From NCBI GenBank assembly GCA_029204225.1, contig CM055094.1:68811055-68875054 (forward strand): a stretch of DNA of 64,000 nucleotides, given 5' to 3'. Below the pieces are notes generated by a model. That model had not been told where the DNA came from. It did no database searches and saw only the letters and a program-made list of their open reading frames with translations. The stretch is from Diphasiastrum complanatum. Taxonomy: Eukaryota; Streptophyta; Lycopodiopsida; Lycopodiales; Lycopodiaceae. The position numbers were made by a program, and so were the translations under genes. Below are positions 11,281-28,623 of this stretch, piece by piece (positions within the stretch are counted from its first letter, which is position 1; each line of letters begins with the position of its first letter).

Positions 11281-12080
11281 ATGGATTCACAATCACAGTC
11301 TGCTCTAGACAAACTCGATGGTTCGAACCAATTTGTGGAAATTCAAGTACTGATGGCCAAGGAATTGTGGAAATAGTCGCTAAAACCGAACTACTTCCCA
11401 ATGTCGATGAGCAAGCCATTTCCAAGTGGAAGCTCAGGGATGGCAAGGCTTTCACCTTGATCACCCTTAACATCTCGAACACACAAATTGGTCATATCAG
11501 ACAAGCCCAATATTTGAAAGAAGCTTGGAACATATTGAGCACACTCTACGAAGTGAGGGATGTCACTTTGACTCGCCTTCCGCGTCACAACGTCGTACTA
11601 GGCAAACATCTTCAGCTGTGCTTCCACCACCTGCTGCTATTCGCACTGAACTACCTAATCCTCCCACCTCTGATGCTTCCCTCACCTATGCTTCCTCTCA
11701 TGGACAGTTTGTGACCATTGGGGCTACCATTCCCATCACAGCTACCCAGGCTGCCTCACCCCCACACACATAAGCTGTTTCTCCAAACACCCAGTATTTC
11801 ATAAACATGTTCGATGATTCCGACCCCCTTGGGGCCTTAGAAGTTTTTGTAATGCCCCAGAGCCCTGCGCCCTCTGAAGAGAAAGTTCTTCTCATTCAGA
11901 ATATCAGAAGCTGATTTTATCATAATCACATTAAGCAATTCAAGATTCTACTAGAGCAAATGACAATAATACATTCAGTATTCAAAGATTCAGATGCTGT
12001 AATGACCTTATTGTCTAGCTTGCCATTCTCTCATGAAAACTGGGTGATGATGATTTTCACACAGTCAGATATCCAGAGTC
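11281..12080 (+). pseudogene. copia gag pseudogene, interrupted
   Basis: The ATG at 11281 starts a gag frame (MDSQSQSALDKLDGSNQ) that breaks within 60 bases. Gag continues in 11367-11570 with DEQAISKWKLRDGKAFTLIT and a KEAWNILSTLYEVRDV segment, as in UBN2-type copia gag. A 300-bp Ser/Pro/Thr-coding segment without gag similarity (about 11580-11890) interrupts it. Gag-like sequence resumes near 11910 (NHIKQFKILLEQM, SSLPFSHENWVMM). The same gag start is found on the minus strand at 40280-40595. Confidence 0.75.
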
Positions 12081-12335
12081 ATAAATATGCTGCTGCAGGA
12101 GGAAAAAAGAAGGAATGGAGCATCATTGCCCTCCATCAACTACTCACAGACTCTTTTCTCCAAGAATAACACGAAGAAACAACAGAAGAAAAAAGTTGTC
12201 AAAAAATTCGACAACAATCAGAAGTAGTCACAGAAGCAAGATCCGAAAAATCAAAACTACTCTAATTCTTAGTCTCTAAGTAATCCAAGATCCTTATTCA
12301 TTAGTTTTTCAACTGTTTCATCATTGTTTTCTCTG

Positions 12336-12424
12336 ATTGGAGGTGACGGCCTCTATTCCGCTGCGGCCTATCAGACCACCCTTTGTGTGTGTCAGCTTGT
12401 CATCCAACAGAGTGGTATCAGAGC
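12336..12424 (+). repeat. copia LTR 3' end and primer-binding site
   Basis: The sequence cctatcagaccacccttt to catccaaca (ending 12409) is followed after a 3-nt spacer by TGGTATCAGAGC at 12413-12424, the standard initiator tRNA-Met primer site. The same LTR-end block recurs at about 13610-13647 beyond the gag pseudogene, as expected for a 3' LTR. Confidence 0.7.
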
Positions 12425-12527
12425 ATGGTTTTGGATTTAATAGAGTCTTAAGATAAAGAACCTTATACGTTCTTATTTTTCAAAGCTAGTTTTACATCTG
12501 ATTTGTAAACTTTGTTCATTGCTCATC

Positions 12528-13445
12528 ATGGAAGATTCAACCTCTGAGATCCGCTTGATCAACAAGTTCAACGGAGATGCTTTCCACATGTGGAAATTCA
12601 AGATGAGGATAATCTTGATTGAAAAGAAACTATGGGGATATGTGACTGGTTCGATAGCCAGACCGACGAAACTAGAAATGCTACCAACATGGGAAGCAAA
12701 GGATGGCAAAGCTCTTGCCATCGTATCCTTGAATCTAAAAGACAATCGAATTGCTCATGTATCAAACATTATCACCTCCAAAGAAGCATGGGATATTTTA
12801 ACAAGCATTTATAAGACTTCAGATGTATCGACTCGTCTCTTTTTGAGAAAGAAGGTCCTTACTCTCAAAATGAGCAAAGGCACCTTAGTTAGTGATCATT
12901 TTAATGAATTCAAGCAGTTGCTGAATCAAGTAGCTGCAATAGGTTCCCCTATTTCAGAAGAAGACTCAACAATGTTTCTTCTCACCAGTCTTCCGTCCTC
13001 CTACGACAACCTAGTATTGCTCTTGAGCAATACTCCTACGCTATCACTCCAAAAGCTGACAACAAGTCTATTGCAGGAAGAAGTCAAGAGAAAAAGCTTA
13101 TCCACAATGAGTACCAACAAGTCAATGGCACTATACTCTAATAAGTTGCAGTCCAAGAAGAACTTCTAGGATATGGCGGAGCAGCCAGATTCAACGCAAC
13201 AACCACAACAACATAGACAATAACGACCTGCCAAGACCAAACTCTTTTGTAGATACTACAAGAGATCTAATCACGACATCAAAGAGTGTCAAATCCTCAA
13301 GCACAATCGGAAGCGAGGCAGAAGACGCAACAACACCAAGAAGGAGATTCTGACTCTGTCAGAAATTACCAAGAAGATGAGAAGGCACTGATGGTACAAG
13401 ACCAACCAAGCAAAGATACTTGCAAATGGTATCTCAATTCAGGTA
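12528..13445 (+). pseudogene. copia gag with damaged zinc knuckle, truncated at protease
   Basis: A continuous gag frame from the ATG at 12528 (MEDSTSEIRLINKFNGD) to 13169 covers the UBN2-type region: FHMWKFKMRIILIEK, AKDGKALAIVSLNL, SKEAWDILTSIYKTSD, LLTSLPSSYDNLVLLL. After a stop at 13169 the frame resumes with a zinc-knuckle remnant FCRYYKRSNHDIKEC near 13246 (second Cys replaced by Tyr), then WYLNSG near 13425, the start of the protease DSG motif with Asp changed to Asn. Pol is absent. The primer site at 12413 and the LTR-like block at 13553-13659 bracket it. Confidence 0.85.
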
Positions 13446-13552
13446 AGTGTTGTGTCGTCTTGTAGTATAGGGTCTAAACGTTGGGAGCGACAACCTTGCC
13501 TCAGCATTTGTCATGGAGGAGCATTGTTGTTGGCATGTTTATTGTTGGGGCA

Positions 13553-13659
13553 TGGATGCTTCAGGAAAAGCGTGGATAGAGATCACTTACGTAAAGACTT
13601 GAGGCCCATTCCTATCAGACCACCCTTTGCGCGTGTCAACTTGTCATCATCCCCAACAT
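13553..13659 (+). repeat. possible short 3' LTR of the gag-only element
   Basis: Starts TGTTGGGGCATGG and ends ATCCCCAACA, so it has TG...CA termini with matching inverted ends. It contains the same 'cctatcagaccaccctttg..gtgtca.cttgtcatc' block that precedes the primer site at 12413. It is unusually short for an LTR (107 bp) and the left LTR start was not found, so the limits are tentative. Confidence 0.4.
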
Positions 13660-19194
<5,535 letters not shown>

Positions 19195-19410
19195 TTAGAA
19201 CGTGATAATGTTTCTTGGGTCCCACGAGGACTTGAACTTGGGACCAAAGAAACTTTGGATGACAAGCTAAATCAACCAAGCCAACCCTTGAATGATTTAG
19301 AACGTGATAATGCTTCTTGGTTTCCAAGGGAGGTTCGAACTTGGGACCAAAGAAACTTTGGATGCCAAGCTAACCAACTAGGCCAACCCCTTTGGGTTAG
19401 AACATGATAA
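19195..19410. repeat. tandem repeat, period about 101 bp, 2.1 copies
   Basis: Units begin ttagaacgtgataatg at 19195 and 19297, with a third start (ttagaacatgataatgg) at 19397. Each contains 'cttgggaccaaagaaacttt' and a 'ccaa.ccaagccaaccc'-like end. The array is bracketed by two related copies of 'ttttttaac.tcctc.ata' near 19162 and 19455. The ggttcgaacttggg block resembles a tRNA B box, so a SINE-like origin is possible but unproven. Confidence 0.65.
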
Positions 19411-19688
19411 TGGTGAGACAAACAATCAATTGGAACCGCTTTTGTAGATTTTCTTTTTTTAACATCCTCAATACCTTAAGGACCAATTATCATGGGCAAA
19501 AAACACTCTACAACATCTCTCAAACGAGCCTTTGAACAAGCATAGAAGGGATTGTACAATATTAAGTTTACAAAGTCGGTGGGCTCTTGAAGCATGAAGA
19601 CGTAAGCAAAAGATTTGTACACTAGAAAAGAATAAATATATTATGGAACTTAGATAACTAAGGCAACTAAGGGTCCCCCTATGTGCGC

Positions 19689-19690
<2 letters not shown>

Positions 19691-19719
<29 letters not shown>
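19691..19719. repeat. (CA)n microsatellite
   Basis: About 14 uninterrupted CA units. Confidence 0.95.
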
Positions 19720-19720
<1 letters not shown>

Positions 19721-20351
19721 TATGAAACTCAAAGAGACAACGAATATTTCAAACACACATGATGAGACTCAAAAGGATGAATATATCAAATATTAAATCA
19801 AAAGAATACTTTGTGTTAATAATGTGTGCCTTCGGCCCTCAAAGCAAATAAATTCACATAGTATTTGGAGGCCCATTCCTTTGGGCCTTCCAATTTGGTC
19901 CATGCGACGCCCTTAGGCTCCTACCCTCCCTGGGGCTCCAAAGTGAGGTCAATTTTGAAGGGGGAAAGATGAGGGCAATTGTGTCATATAAACTGAACTC
20001 AACAATGTTCTAGATTGGGTCAAGGTACACTAAAGGGATCAACATAATTTGTCAAAAATCAACATTAAAAAAATTTTGACGATTTTTTATTTATAGGTAA
20101 AACTAATTGATTTTGAACCAATCAAAAACTTACAAATCTAAAAATGAAACTAAAAAGTGTGAATTTCAACCACTGGCCTACCTGTATTTGTGAGGTTTTT
20201 TTTTTTCGAGCAATGACATGAATCCTATTATGAGTACAAAAATTGAGAAGCGTCAAAAGATGTAGGGTTTTTTTTAGCATAACTCGAGAAAAGGTTTTGT
20301 GAATGCTAGCCAAGGGGACCCACTTAAAGGGCCTCTTTCCATGTTCACCCC
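19720..20351. other. non-coding spacer
   Basis: No coding frame of interest. The stretch contains A/T homopolymer runs and leads into the tandem repeat upstream of the receptor-kinase gene. Confidence 0.4.
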
Positions 20352-20640
20352 CACTCGGGTATGGTGACGTTTTCCAATAGCATAGGTTGTGTTGAACGGG
20401 TGAGCGGGCTTGCAGATTTCAGAGAAATTAGGTCTTGGAGAGAATGGGTGACCCGTTCACTCAAGTGAAAACATGATGTAACATGACATAGCACCCAAGT
20501 ATAGTGACGTTTTCTAATAGCATAGTTTGCTAAACGGGTGAGCGGATTTGCAGATTTTAGATAAATCAGATCTTGGAGAGAATGAGTGACCCGTTCACTC
20601 AGGTGAAAACATGATGTAACATGACATAGCACCTGGGTAA
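20352..20640. repeat. tandem duplication, unit about 140 bp
   Basis: Two near-identical units start at about 20352 and 20491. Each runs from gtgacgttttc.aatagcata through aacgggtgagcgg and gaccc gttcactca to gatgtaacatgacatagcac. A degenerate third partial unit may follow (gaacgggtttgcaagatttt near 20740). The 138-codon minus-strand frame over this stretch repeats itself and is an artefact. Confidence 0.8.
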
Positions 20641-22469
20641 TAGGGTGAGCATGGAAGAGGCCCTTAAAGTACCTTTCCAAGTGGCCTATTCGCATGTGAA
20701 AAGTGACTTCAATTGCAATAACAGGCGATTGCCCATGTGAACGGGTTTGCAAGATTTTCAAAAAATTAGCTCCTTAAGAGGATGGATCACCCATTCAGCC
20801 TCGGAAGTGTGTGGCGCACTCTCCGGTGAAGATGTGACATGGAAAGATGCTCTTAAACCCCGATTGGGCCCAAGTTGTAACCCTAATTCTTAGGTCCTCC
20901 CAAAAGGAAGGCCTTTTAGGGCCTTGACCAGCATGGAATGAAGAATGAAAAGAAACCCAGTACAAAAATAGCTGGCTCCACAAAGGGATTTCCGACCACC
21001 GGCCGGCCGGCCGGCCGCCTGTCGGTTTTTCCCGCACGTTATTTGGATCGGTGGTGGACAGCTCCTCTTCTTACACTCCTCCCTCTTTCTCTTGCTTTAG
21101 ATGCCTTTCTTCTCACATTTTCCAATTTATTTTTCTCTGCTTGATTGATCCCTGAGATTAGCTCTGAATATAGCGCGTTTTCTGACCAATTTTTGGGGCT
21201 AATTTGGGTTTGTGGAGCTGATTTCTGTGTTGGGTTCTGAAGAATTTGATACATCATGCCTCTTTTCTCACAGATTTCAGGCCTGCTTTGACCACATTTT
21301 GGTTTGCTTCCCCCCTTCTCGCTTTTATGAGTCTCATCAGTGCCCCCCTTTTGATCTCTTAAACTGCTGCTTTTGCATTGTGGGCGTTGAAGAAGTCTTT
21401 GATGAGGGCTGTGGAGGCAGAGGAGGTAGTGTGTAACTGGATGAATGAATGCTTGCCAGTGATCCTCCTGTTGCAGCATTATGGGATCTGATGTGCATCC
21501 ATCCAAAGCCAGTCTCCTTAATCATCAGATTGTTTCCAAGGTCCTAAGGTTCTTGCAGTCAGAGGCTCTGCTGTAACTCAAGCTTTCAGCTTTGGAAGCA
21601 ACACGTCGCAATCCCTGGGGTTCTTCAGCAAGATGCTACATTTTCATGCTGCATTTTGACACAGCCACATCAGCTGTCTGGGGGTGTTATTCCAGGCTCT
21701 GCAATATATGTTTCTAGCCATGGCCGACCTCTGGGCAGCTCACAGGAAACTTCACCTGGCTTTTCCTCGGAGAGTTGTAGGTTCTGGAAAAGCTCGGACT
21801 TGTAGGTGAGTTCTCTTTGTGGGTGCATACATAATCATCAAAGGGTGACATTTTTTTCCTCATTGAGTTTCAGGTCAATGGGGTTGCTGGAGATGGGGAG
21901 GATTCGGGCTTTTCAGGTGCAAGCATTGCAATGGGTTGACTTTACTCCAAAGTCTCTTAGTCTTCAAGGCGGGTTTTTTGTGGGTCCAAAGCCTGTTGGA
22001 GAAATCATCAAAACAGAAGAGATGCATCTTTATCCAGATTGTTATTTGTGAAAAATTACCAAAGTAGAAAGACGCTGGCTTTATCAGGCAAAGCCACATC
22101 GCCCAAATGGGAATGGATAAAAGCAGCAGAAATGAATGCCATCAAGGCCAACATGGTTTTCAAGCAGCTGTCAATAAGATTTGCAAATGCCCTTGTAGGC
22201 TGGGAAGATCAGCTGTCTTTTTCCATGCAACAAAGAGTAGTTGACTTTCAAACGAAATCAGACAGCGATAGGGACATTAGTTATGATTGAGTAATACCTT
22301 CGAAAGATCTCGCGTTTGCAATGTCTTCCTCCCTATCAACATACACGATACTTAATAGAGGTTGCCAGTACTAATAGGTAAACTTTTAGGAATACCTGCA
22401 TGTATTCCAGATCTAAAAGCATCTTAGTGATCCACATGGAAATGTAAAGACGGGATTACAGAGATAGCT
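20641..22469 (+). promoter_or_regulatory. probable promoter and long 5' leader of the receptor-kinase gene
   Basis: A (GGCC)n block at 21001-21018 is followed by a pyrimidine-rich stretch (21060-21150, cctcttcttacactcctccctctttctcttgc) typical of plant 5' leaders, so transcription may begin near 21050. Upstream ATGs at 21806 and elsewhere would give short upstream frames. A candidate small leader intron fits 21806-21873 (tgtag/gtgagttc ... gagtttcag/gtcaatg). None of this is proven without transcripts. Confidence 0.4.
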
Positions 22470-25400
22470 ATGCTTCGTTTGCGTAATATAAAGGTGGAAG
22501 GCACGGCTTGTGTTCTCCTTTTACTGACAGTGGGCCAATTTTTGCCCCTTTTGGGCTTTGCCTTATCCAATGATGCCAGTGCTCTTCTGCAGTTTATGAG
22601 AGAACTGAATAAGGATCCACATAGGACCATCACAAACTCTTGGAATGAGAGCAATGTGGATGCACAAGGCTGCCCCTTCGGATGGTATGGTGTTTTCTGC
22701 TCCAATGGAACGGTTCATGGCTTGATGCTAGAGAATCTGGGGCTCGTTGGAGTGATCAAACCAGGAAGCCTAGGAAGACTCTCTGGACTCACATACCTAT
22801 CCCTTTCAAATAATGCATTTGTTGGTGCGATACCAGATGATCTTGGAACACTGTCTTTTCTTGAGCAATTGCATCTTCGCAACAATCGACTCAATGGATC
22901 AATCCCTGTTTCGTTCGGGGCACTTTTTAATCTTGCGAACTTTTCCCTGGCAGAAAATGACCTTTCTGGACCCATTCCTGAATGTTTTGGAAATATGTCA
23001 TTTTTGGTGGACCTTGATCTTAGTAGCAATGGTTTCTCTGGCAGCATCCCCTCCACGCTTGTGCAACTGCAGCATCTTTACTCTCTTAATCTCTCACACA
23101 ACAACCTCAGCGATTCTAGCACCTTCAAAATGGACAAGCTACACAACTTGGAGATTCTTGATTTTCATCAAAATCAGCTTTCTGGACAGATCAATCCTGA
23201 ATGGTTTAACTTTAACAAAATCCAAATGGTAGACCTTAGTGCCAATCAGTTCTCAGGATTCCTTCCTTGGCAGCAAGCAGCACCTATCTTTTCAAATATG
23301 GTGTATCTTAACTTAAGCAGTAATCAACTCTCCGGGACACTCGGACAAAAGTATTCTCCCAGTTTGTTTGCAAACAACTTGCAGGTGCTAGACCTAAGCA
23401 GCAATAATATCTCCGGAGAACTGCCGAGTTTCAATTTTGCATACTCTTTGAGAGTCCTTAGACTAAACGACAACTTCTTTTCTGGATCAATCCCTTCATT
23501 CCTTTTCTCTGACAAAGCAAAATTTCTGGAAAAGCTGGATCTGAGCAGGAACAACTTTTCTGGTATGTGTTCATTGTCTATATCTAGATGTTGTAATGTA
23601 GAGGGCTAACTGTGAATGTAATGTGGTAGATACCGGTTTTTGAGACAAAATGCTACGTTGACATTGGAGCTTGTACCTTTTGAAGTTGGTTTGGATAAGA
23701 GGACTTTATGTCATTCAAAGTGTGCTAATTTCAGATGCTGAGTCTATGTTGAATACTGAAGCATACCTCCATCTAATTGGACTGCTATTGCTTGGAAGTT
23801 GGTACTCTCACTAAATTTGTTGCTAAATTGGATACTTGCCTAATTTATACAAATATTGACTCTTGTGATGGTCAGTTACGTAACTGAAATTTGAAAAACT
23901 AGGGTTCAGATGAATGCCGGTTCTCTATTTTTTTGAGCAGAATCTTGCTGTGAGACGAATGTATAGCAGTCTTTTGGCCACTTCTGAGTCTAATTCTAAG
24001 CTCATATGATCGGATGACTGCTAGTCTTTTTATTCCGTTGTTACATGCAAGAAATCATGCACTTGCTAAATGCTTGTATAGTTGAACTTTTAAGTTACAT
24101 TTTAGTAACAAATGATAACTAGCTTCTTGGTTTGTCTTGCTATGCTTGATGATATAAAGTGTTCAAAGCTCTTCCCAGCTGCTGCTTCTCATACGTTATG
24201 CTTTTCTGACAGGTTCTGTGGATGAAATATCAGCAGCACGTTTAAAATTTATCAATTTTTCATCTAATATGCTGTCCGGAACAATCCCTACAAGGCTGGG
24301 AAACAGCACAACTGTTGTGGATCTAAGCAATAATCTGCTCTCTGGAAACTTATCTGGAATACAAGAATGGGGATATAAATTAGAAGTACTTGACCTGAGT
24401 AGTAACGGTCTTACAGGGTTATTACCCACTCAAACTACTGAGCTCACCAAGCTACTCTACTTCAATCTCTCACACAATGCATTATCTGGTTTTCTTCCTC
24501 TTTCGTTTTCAGTCTTTTACAGATTGACCAAGTTGGATCTTAGTGCCAACAACCTCTTTGGGACAATACCAAGCTTTCTCTTCAACTTACCTGCATTGAC
24601 TGAACTTCAGCTTTCAAATAATCTTTTTACAGGAAGGATTGTGATTGAAGGCAGTCACATTTCTGGTATTCCCTCCAGCCAAATTCCTACCCCAAAAGTT
24701 TCTCAACCACCTATTTCTTACTCCTCAAGCCTCTCTGTATTAGACCTCTCTTTTAATAGCCTCAATGGGTCTATCCCGGAGGGTATTGGTTCTCTGGGGA
24801 CACTTCGAGTGCTTAATCTGAGACACAACATGTTGTCTGGTCTATTATCATCAAGAATGGGCAACTTAACAAAATTGCAGTATCTCGATGTCTCATTTAA
24901 TGAATTTTCGGGTGCTATTCCTTCTGAACTACCTTCTAGTGTACACACATTGAACGTCTCGTACAATAAATTTTCTGGTGTTGCTCCCCTAAATCTAGCA
25001 TGCAAGTTTCCATATTCAACATTTTTTCCTGGAAATCCACAACTTAAAGTTCCCGCTAGTTCTCAGTGCCATGTTTCTCCAGGGTCATCATCAATAGGGT
25101 CTAAGGGTCATCACTTCTGGCATCGTCATAAGAGAGGAATGAATTCAATGGTTAAGGCTGGCTTAATTGGAAGTTGCACTGCAGTGGCGCTTCTTCTGAT
25201 TGCTGCCGGATTGATCATACATTATAAAAGGATTTCCAGCAAGTTCCAAGAAGTGCCTCAAAGCCCAGAGTTTCATGCTATTGGTCAAAGATTTGCATGG
25301 TACAAAAGCAAAGGCAGTCATCCTCCTAAAGCTAACCTCAGTTATCAGGCTCGTGAAGAGCTTGCACATCCAATCAGTGGCGAGGCCATTCCAATAGAGC

Positions 25401-28400
25401 ATCCAGTTGCTCCTAGTAATGGCAATGGTTTTCATGATGCCTTGGATTCAGTTAACGAAGATGAGTCTGATATTATGGACGATATTTCTTGTGAGCTAGT
25501 TGACCCAATGAGGACGAAATCTTTCAGTATATCACCTTCCGGAAGGCACAAAGGAACGTCTGCTCAATTTCCACCAACGGTTGAGTTGCCATCAGCAGAT
25601 TATGATGCCCAGCTCCAGCAGGGGTTAACTGGGGACCCTATTATTTTTGACAAGACTATGATGCTGACAGCCGAGGAGCTTTCTAAGGCACCAGCAGAGG
25701 TTGTTGGTAGGAGCGGTCATGGAATCACTTACAAAGCGACTCTTTCTTCTGGGCAAATATTGGCAGTGAAGTGGCTCAGGGACGAGGTTACGAACTCCAG
25801 GAAAGAGTTTGTAACTGAAGCAAGAAAGTTTGGCAACTTCAAACATCCCAATGTTTTGCAGGTAAGGGGTTGTTATTGGGGCCCAGGAGAACATGAAAAG
25901 CTTATTCTGTCAAACTTCATCAGCTCGGGTAGTCTATCAGCCCATCTCTCTGGTAAAATCTTGTGCCTTAGGCTTGCCTCCAAATTCATCAAGTTTGCTC
26001 TTACACAAACATATATTATCCTCAATGGTTTCATACATACCACATATTTTGGCCTAGCAGCTAACCTAATTGAGCACACACACACACACAATAACATGGT
26101 TTCTTTATAGACTACATATCTGCAGTAACTTACTCTTTGCCTCATACCCTTGACTAGGAGTCGCAATCCAGTGAATCCACCAGGTTTTCATTTTGGGTAT
26201 TTGGTGTCTACTGTGCTGTTTCAACCAACCAAGGGTCTGCTGTTGGCGACTCATATGGCCGACAATTTATGTCAGACATACATAGCTCAAGTAGTGTTGG
26301 TAGACATTGACGACCATGGGTCTGACGACACGGATTTACGATGTAAGATATCTCATATGGGCAAGGGGGATAATTGGAGAGGGCCCCAAATACTCTTTGT
26401 TGATTGTTAGAGGCCACTTCTCCCCAACACAATGTGGAACTTTACCCCTAATGGATGCATGAGAGTTCCTGATATGTGTGTACTTACTCCAGGGCAAGTG
26501 GTGGGACCATGTTCTTAGGTCCAATGAATACCCAGGCTACATTAATCCATTTCAAGTTCTGCATTTATTGCACTTGCCTCTAGCAAGTGGTCCCATCTAA
26601 AAGCCTTATGGTCTTCTTGATCTGGGGATAGGCGTGGGGGATAAGTCCATTTTTTTTCCATTAGATATAGAAAATCCCATCTGTGTACTTATCTTAAAAT
26701 GCTCACGGGCTATTTTAGCATCCTAAGTTGCACATTGGCCCTCATGAATATCTAGTTTGTTCATTAGTGTGCTTATACTTAAATCACAAATGAAGCCTGG
26801 GCACTGACGAAGTGAGTATGGATGCCATTGTATTTGATCCGTGCTATGCATGATGAAGTTGAAGGTCAAAAACTGTGGGTGGTGGCCTCCATAGAGTTGA
26901 AGATCACACGTCTCTTTTTTATGTCAGTCATTATCCTAGGAATAATAGTGCTATTAGTAGATATAGTGGATTTTAATAGAGACACCTCCAGTAGATTTTA
27001 TGACACATGATGGGTAACTGTGAAGGAAAACTTGCTTCAGTTTCTTTGTGATATGTTTTGAGTTCTACAATGTTAATTGGAGCAAGATCTCTCCTGTGGT
27101 CATATTAACTAGAACATCATCAATGATCAAGAATTGTCTTATAACTTCTTTGGAAGCTAGTATCCCTAAAGGAAAAAACTATCGTCTTGTTGTTCAACTT
27201 AAGCCATTTGACTCAGAGTACTCCATGTTCAAGCTAAGAATGAACCACCGTTTCCTGATTCTCCTATTCACTGAGATTCAAACCACAATCTCAGTTCGAA
27301 CCTAGTACATTCAATTCAAAGTGGGTTAATGGTTGAGGGCGATAGAAAAAAATCAATACCTATATCATCATCTCGAATCCCATTTTATCTCATTCCAAAT
27401 TACTGAAATTGACAGTAACTAGAGAGTGCCTGATCTATCTCCAATCAATTCTGGAACTAATCAATCAAATTAGCCTGAATCTGATTCTCAGATGCTTTCC
27501 TAGAGGGCCTGATTCTGAACCACCTAAAAGGCCAATCATTCTGATATTGGAAAGATGGTAACATTGGCTTATATTTAATCAATTTGTGTATGGGAAGAAA
27601 AGCTTTACCTGAGATTGTTTTGCTATTTATCATTAGCTGCTAACAGCACACAGCTAAATCTTTTTTGAATAGGAAGTAAATGAGAGCAGTTCGCATGCAG
27701 TAAAGAGTTTACTTGGAATTATCAATATTTCGGACTGTAGCCTGGATTTTGTCTTTGCTGTATACATGCCAGAACCTTGCCGACTTTGCTTGTGTCTTAG
27801 AAATGTCATGACTCATGATACATAGTTATATGCATGCTTGTTTGGTTATCTACAGTTGATTGAAGATGACAACAAACAATATAACCTTTGTGGTGACATT
27901 GTGATGGCTACCTGCCGCCCAGATCGCTAGTTCTTTGCAAAGAATGTATGCAAGGAAAACTAGTCTATAAGTTTTTTGTAGCCAAATCTCAATTAGGCTG
28001 CTTTCTTATAATGAATGTTTGGATCTACTGCAGGAAGGATGGGTGAAAGTCTTCCTTTGAGTTGGTCACAGCGAATTTGCATTGCCGTGGATATTGCAAG
28101 TGGTTTGACTTATTTCCATCTTGAACAGCGACTACCCCATGGGAATCTTAAGGCCAACAATGTCTTATTAGACGGCCCTGAATTTGATGGGCAACTGGCT
28201 GATTATGGTCTGCATCGTTTATTGACTTCTGCAGGAACAAGTAACCAATTATTAAACGCTCGTGCTCTTGGATATCTGGCACCAGAGCTTGTTGGTGCAA
28301 AAAAGCCAAAGCCCACTTTTAGTGCTGATGTGTATGCATTTGGTGTGATTCTGATGGAACTTTTAACTGGAAAATGTGCGGCTGACATAATCTTGGGAAG

Positions 28401-28623
28401 TTCCGGGGTAGTAGATTTGCCAGACTGGGTAAGCTTGCTTGCAAGTGAAGGCCGCTCGTTGGAGTGCTTTGACCAGTCATTAGTTGGTCATGAAAGGGAA
28501 CAGGAAGTTCCAAATGGGATACGCCAAGTGCTATCAATTGCTCTTCGATGTATCTCTCCATGTTCGACTAGGCCTAACATGAAGACTGTATACGAAGATC
28601 TTGTCGCTGTTATCCCCAGTTGA
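22470..28623 (+). CDS. LRR receptor-like protein kinase, probably catalytically inactive (At5g10020/At2g27060 type)
   Basis: Three exons, 22470-23562, 24213-25952 and 28034-28623, join in frame (both introns split a Gly codon after its first base) into 1140 residues. Order: signal peptide 1-33 (hydrophobic CVLLLLTVGQFLPLLGF); LRR N-cap 34-75 with paired Cys (GCPFGWYGVFC); about 18-20 plant-type LRRs (LxxLxLSxNxLxGxIP); a Ser/His-rich linker; a transmembrane helix at about 681-700; an acidic juxtamembrane region; and a kinase domain from about 858. The glycine loop is GRSGHG (863-868) and the ATP-binding Lys is K884. The HRD motif is HGN (980-982), lacking the catalytic Asp, and DFG is DYG (1001-1003); APE is kept (1028-1029). 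Phosphotransfer is therefore unlikely and a scaffold or co-receptor role at the plasma membrane is inferred. The ATG at 22470 is the first that gives a signal peptide. Confidence 0.92.
23563..24212 (+). other. intron 1 of the receptor-kinase gene
   Basis: Donor tctg/GTATGT and acceptor ttctgacAG/gttctg. It falls within an LRR (NNFSG|SVDE) and is 650 bp. No repeat or coding sequence is evident inside. Confidence 0.88.
25953..28033 (+). other. intron 2 of the receptor-kinase gene
   Basis: Donor tctctg/GTAAAA and acceptor ctactgcAG/gaagg, 2081 bp, splitting the kinase domain after the hinge (SLSAHLS|GRMGES). It contains a (CA)n tract at about 26076-26091. The frames within it have no recognisable domain. 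The related genes I know usually carry a few more residues at this junction, so a small missed exon cannot be excluded. Confidence 0.8.

Noticed and set aside
19320-19350. tRNA gene suggested by ggttcgaac
   Set aside because: Only a B-box-like string is present; no cloverleaf or A box could be folded around it.
20345-20761. 138-codon minus-strand frame
   Set aside because: It repeats itself because it spans the 140-bp tandem duplication; no start context or domain.
21039-21506. 155-codon minus-strand frame near the receptor-kinase leader
   Set aside because: It is antisense to the probable 5' leader, of low-complexity Lys/Ser/Gln composition and with no family signature.
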